Made by a program: the position numbers and the translations under genes. This document shows positions 6,201 to 7,491 of a stretch of 7,491 nt of DNA, piece after piece; positions within the stretch are counted from its first letter, which is position 1; every line of letters starts with the position of its first letter. The DNA comes from an uncultured Flavobacterium sp. (GTDB taxonomy: Bacteria; Bacteroidota; Bacteroidia; Flavobacteriales; Flavobacteriaceae), in assembly GCA_945957245.1 (NCBI GenBank), contig CAMFLD010000125.1, forward strand, positions 1-7,491, given 5' to 3'. Below the pieces are notes generated by a model. The model was given only the letters and a program-made list of their open reading frames with translations. It made no database searches and was not told where the DNA came from.

Positions 6201-7491
6201 ATGAGAAAAAAAACTGCGTTCATCCGTTACTGCTTTTTAGCCTTTTGCTTTTTTTTAGCCACAAATGTCAAAGCACAATTTGTAATAAACAAGCAAAATT
6301 CGAACGAAAAAATATCCATACATACCAAAGCAGAATCTGTAGATGTTGGGCAGGCTAACGTAAATTTTGAACAAATCAGGAATAGCAAGCAGTTTCATTT
6401 TAAACCAATGGAAAAGGCCAATCAGGATTTTGGCTTTACCAACAGCAACTTCTGGTTCAGATTTTCAATAAAAAACCAAACTAATTCTGAATTAAACTAC
6501 TTTTTTGAAACTGCAAGACCGATTACCGATGCTGCTGATTTATACATCATAAAACAAGATAAATCCGTTACAAAATATGTCAGCGGTGATGCCATACCTT
6601 TCGCTAAAAGGAGTTTTAAGTTACGAAAGACTACATTTAAAATTCATTTGGCCCCCAATGAACTGCAACAATTTTACCTGCACATAAAAAGTGATGGTGA
6701 GCAGTTATCCATGCCGATGGAACTGCATTCAGCTGAGAACATGCTCGAAGAAAGTTCGTTTGAACAATTCATATTTGGATTCTTTTATGGTATTCTTATA
6801 ATAGCCGCTATCTTGTACATGTTCTTTTTCTTTGCCATGCGCGACAAGACTTTCTTTTTTTACAGCATGTATGTTCTTTTTATTGGGTTGCTCCAATTTT
6901 CGATTGATGGGTATTTTTACAAATTTGTCACGCCGCAGTCCGGTTGGTTTTCGCTCCATTCCGTAATTATTTTTGCCTGTTTTGCTAATTTTTTCCTAGG
7001 CAGATACGCTCAGGTATATCTTAAAATAAAACTATTTAACAAGTTTATAAATAATGCTTTTTATGTAGTATTTGTTTTAGACGGTTTACTTTTTACAGCA
7101 CTATTTGTTATCCCTAAAGCACTGCAGTATTCTTATCCTATTGCCAATGCTTTAGGACTCATTTTATTGTTGCTTATAATATCAGCACAAGCTATTATAT
7201 ATGTCCGAACAAAAAAAATCGATCGTTTTTTTGCTACAGGTATCTTTTTCCTGATATCGGGGTTTGTGGTTTTTATAATGAAGAATTTCAGTGTGCTTCC
7301 CACTACATTCCTTACCGAAAACGGTTCAAAATTAGGAACAGGAATGGAGGTAATCTTCCTCTCCCTTTCTATGGCGAACCTTATCCGGGCATTAAAAAAT
7401 GAACGTGAGGAACTCCAAACGATTGCACTGCAAAAATCAGAGGAAATGAATGAGCTGAAATCCTATTTTCTATCAAATATAAGTCATGAGC
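6201..7491 (+). CDS. 7TMR-DISM sensor histidine kinase, truncated by the window end
   Basis: An open frame of 430 residues with no stop before the window end. It starts at ATG 6201, and an in-frame TAA at 6168 with no ATG between fixes that start. Residues 1-25 are a signal peptide with probable cleavage after VKA. Residues about 46-178 resemble the extracytoplasmic 7TMR-DISM ligand-binding domain (GFTNSNFWFRFSIKNQ at 78-93, then ETARPITDAADLYII). Seven hydrophobic helices follow at about 190-212, 217-235, 250-268, 286-304, 312-334, 342-361 and 378-396, matching the DISM 7TM module. A charged coiled segment (397-419) leads into LKSYFLSNISHE, the start of the HisKA H-box, with predicted phospho-acceptor His429. 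The ATPase domain and any receiver or DNA-binding output lie outside the window. The DISMED domain is often linked to carbohydrate-like ligands; the ligand here is unknown. Divergent from rdgB. Confidence 0.9.
   Translation, partial: MRKKTAFIRYCFLAFCFFLATNVKAQFVINKQNSNEKISIHTKAESVDVGQANVNFEQIRNSKQFHFKPMEKANQDFGFTNSNFWFRFSIKNQTNSELNYFFETARPITDAADLYIIKQDKSVTKYVSGDAIPFAKRSFKLRKTTFKIHLAPNELQQFYLHIKSDGEQLSMPMELHSAENMLEESSFEQFIFGFFYGILIIAAILYMFFFFAMRDKTFFFYSMYVLFIGLLQFSIDGYFYKFVTPQSGWFSLHSVIIFACFANFFLGRYAQVYLKIKLFNKFINNAFYVVFVLDGLLFTALFVIPKALQYSYPIANALGLILLLLIISAQAIIYVRTKKIDRFFATGIFFLISGFVVFIMKNFSVLPTTFLTENGSKLGTGMEVIFLSLSMANLIRALKNEREELQTIALQKSEEMNELKSYFLSNISHE

Noticed and set aside
6729..6959. 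Minus-strand 76-codon frame inside the histidine kinase
   Set aside because: It is antisense to the transmembrane region of the kinase; the plus-strand frame there has a clear signal peptide, seven helices and an H-box.

Overview
The window looks like chromosomal DNA of a flavobacterium (Bacteroidetes, family Flavobacteriaceae, probably Flavobacterium or a close relative). The reasons are the low-GC AT-rich intergenic DNA, Bacteroidetes-type promoter sequence (TAnnTTTGC) in place of a sigma70 -10 box, little sign of Shine-Dalgarno sites, and a typical protein set: a rhomboid protease with an N-terminal extension, a secreted protein with a carboxypeptidase-like regulatory domain, a DEAD-box helicase with an RG-rich tail, and a 7TMR-DISM histidine kinase. 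The assignment rests on family recognition, not on a database search.

Layout. Bases 5-2158 (+) hold a two-gene unit, a rhomboid-family intramembrane serine protease followed 9 bases later by a TrmH/SpoU-type tRNA 2'-O-methyltransferase. It converges on a minus-strand gene for a secreted carboxypeptidase-regulatory-like-domain protein (2155-2943), and the two stop codons share the four bases TTAA. Upstream of that gene, also on the minus strand, is a DEAD-box RNA helicase (3164-5059) with its own Bacteroidetes-type promoter (5080-5088) and a clear rho-independent terminator (3094-3130). Next on the minus strand is the RdgB/HAM1 non-canonical purine NTP pyrophosphatase (5311-5889). The 251-base gap between rdgB and the helicase contains a GC-rich, palindrome-rich block (about 5181-5300) unlike its surroundings. 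A 311-base AT-rich divergent gap (5890-6200) then leads to a plus-strand 7TMR-DISM sensor histidine kinase (6201 to the window end). The kinase is cut by the window just after its predicted phospho-accepting histidine.

Most genes here are housekeeping (tRNA modification, RNA remodelling, nucleotide-pool sanitation) or envelope and signalling functions. Apart from the rhomboid-trmH pair they do not form an evident pathway. I found no phage, insertion sequence, CRISPR array, tRNA, rRNA or defence system, and no convincing undescribed multi-gene system. The most interesting signals are non-coding: twin perfect TTATCGATAA palindromes 21 bp apart upstream of the histidine kinase, and the GC-rich structured island between rdgB and the helicase.
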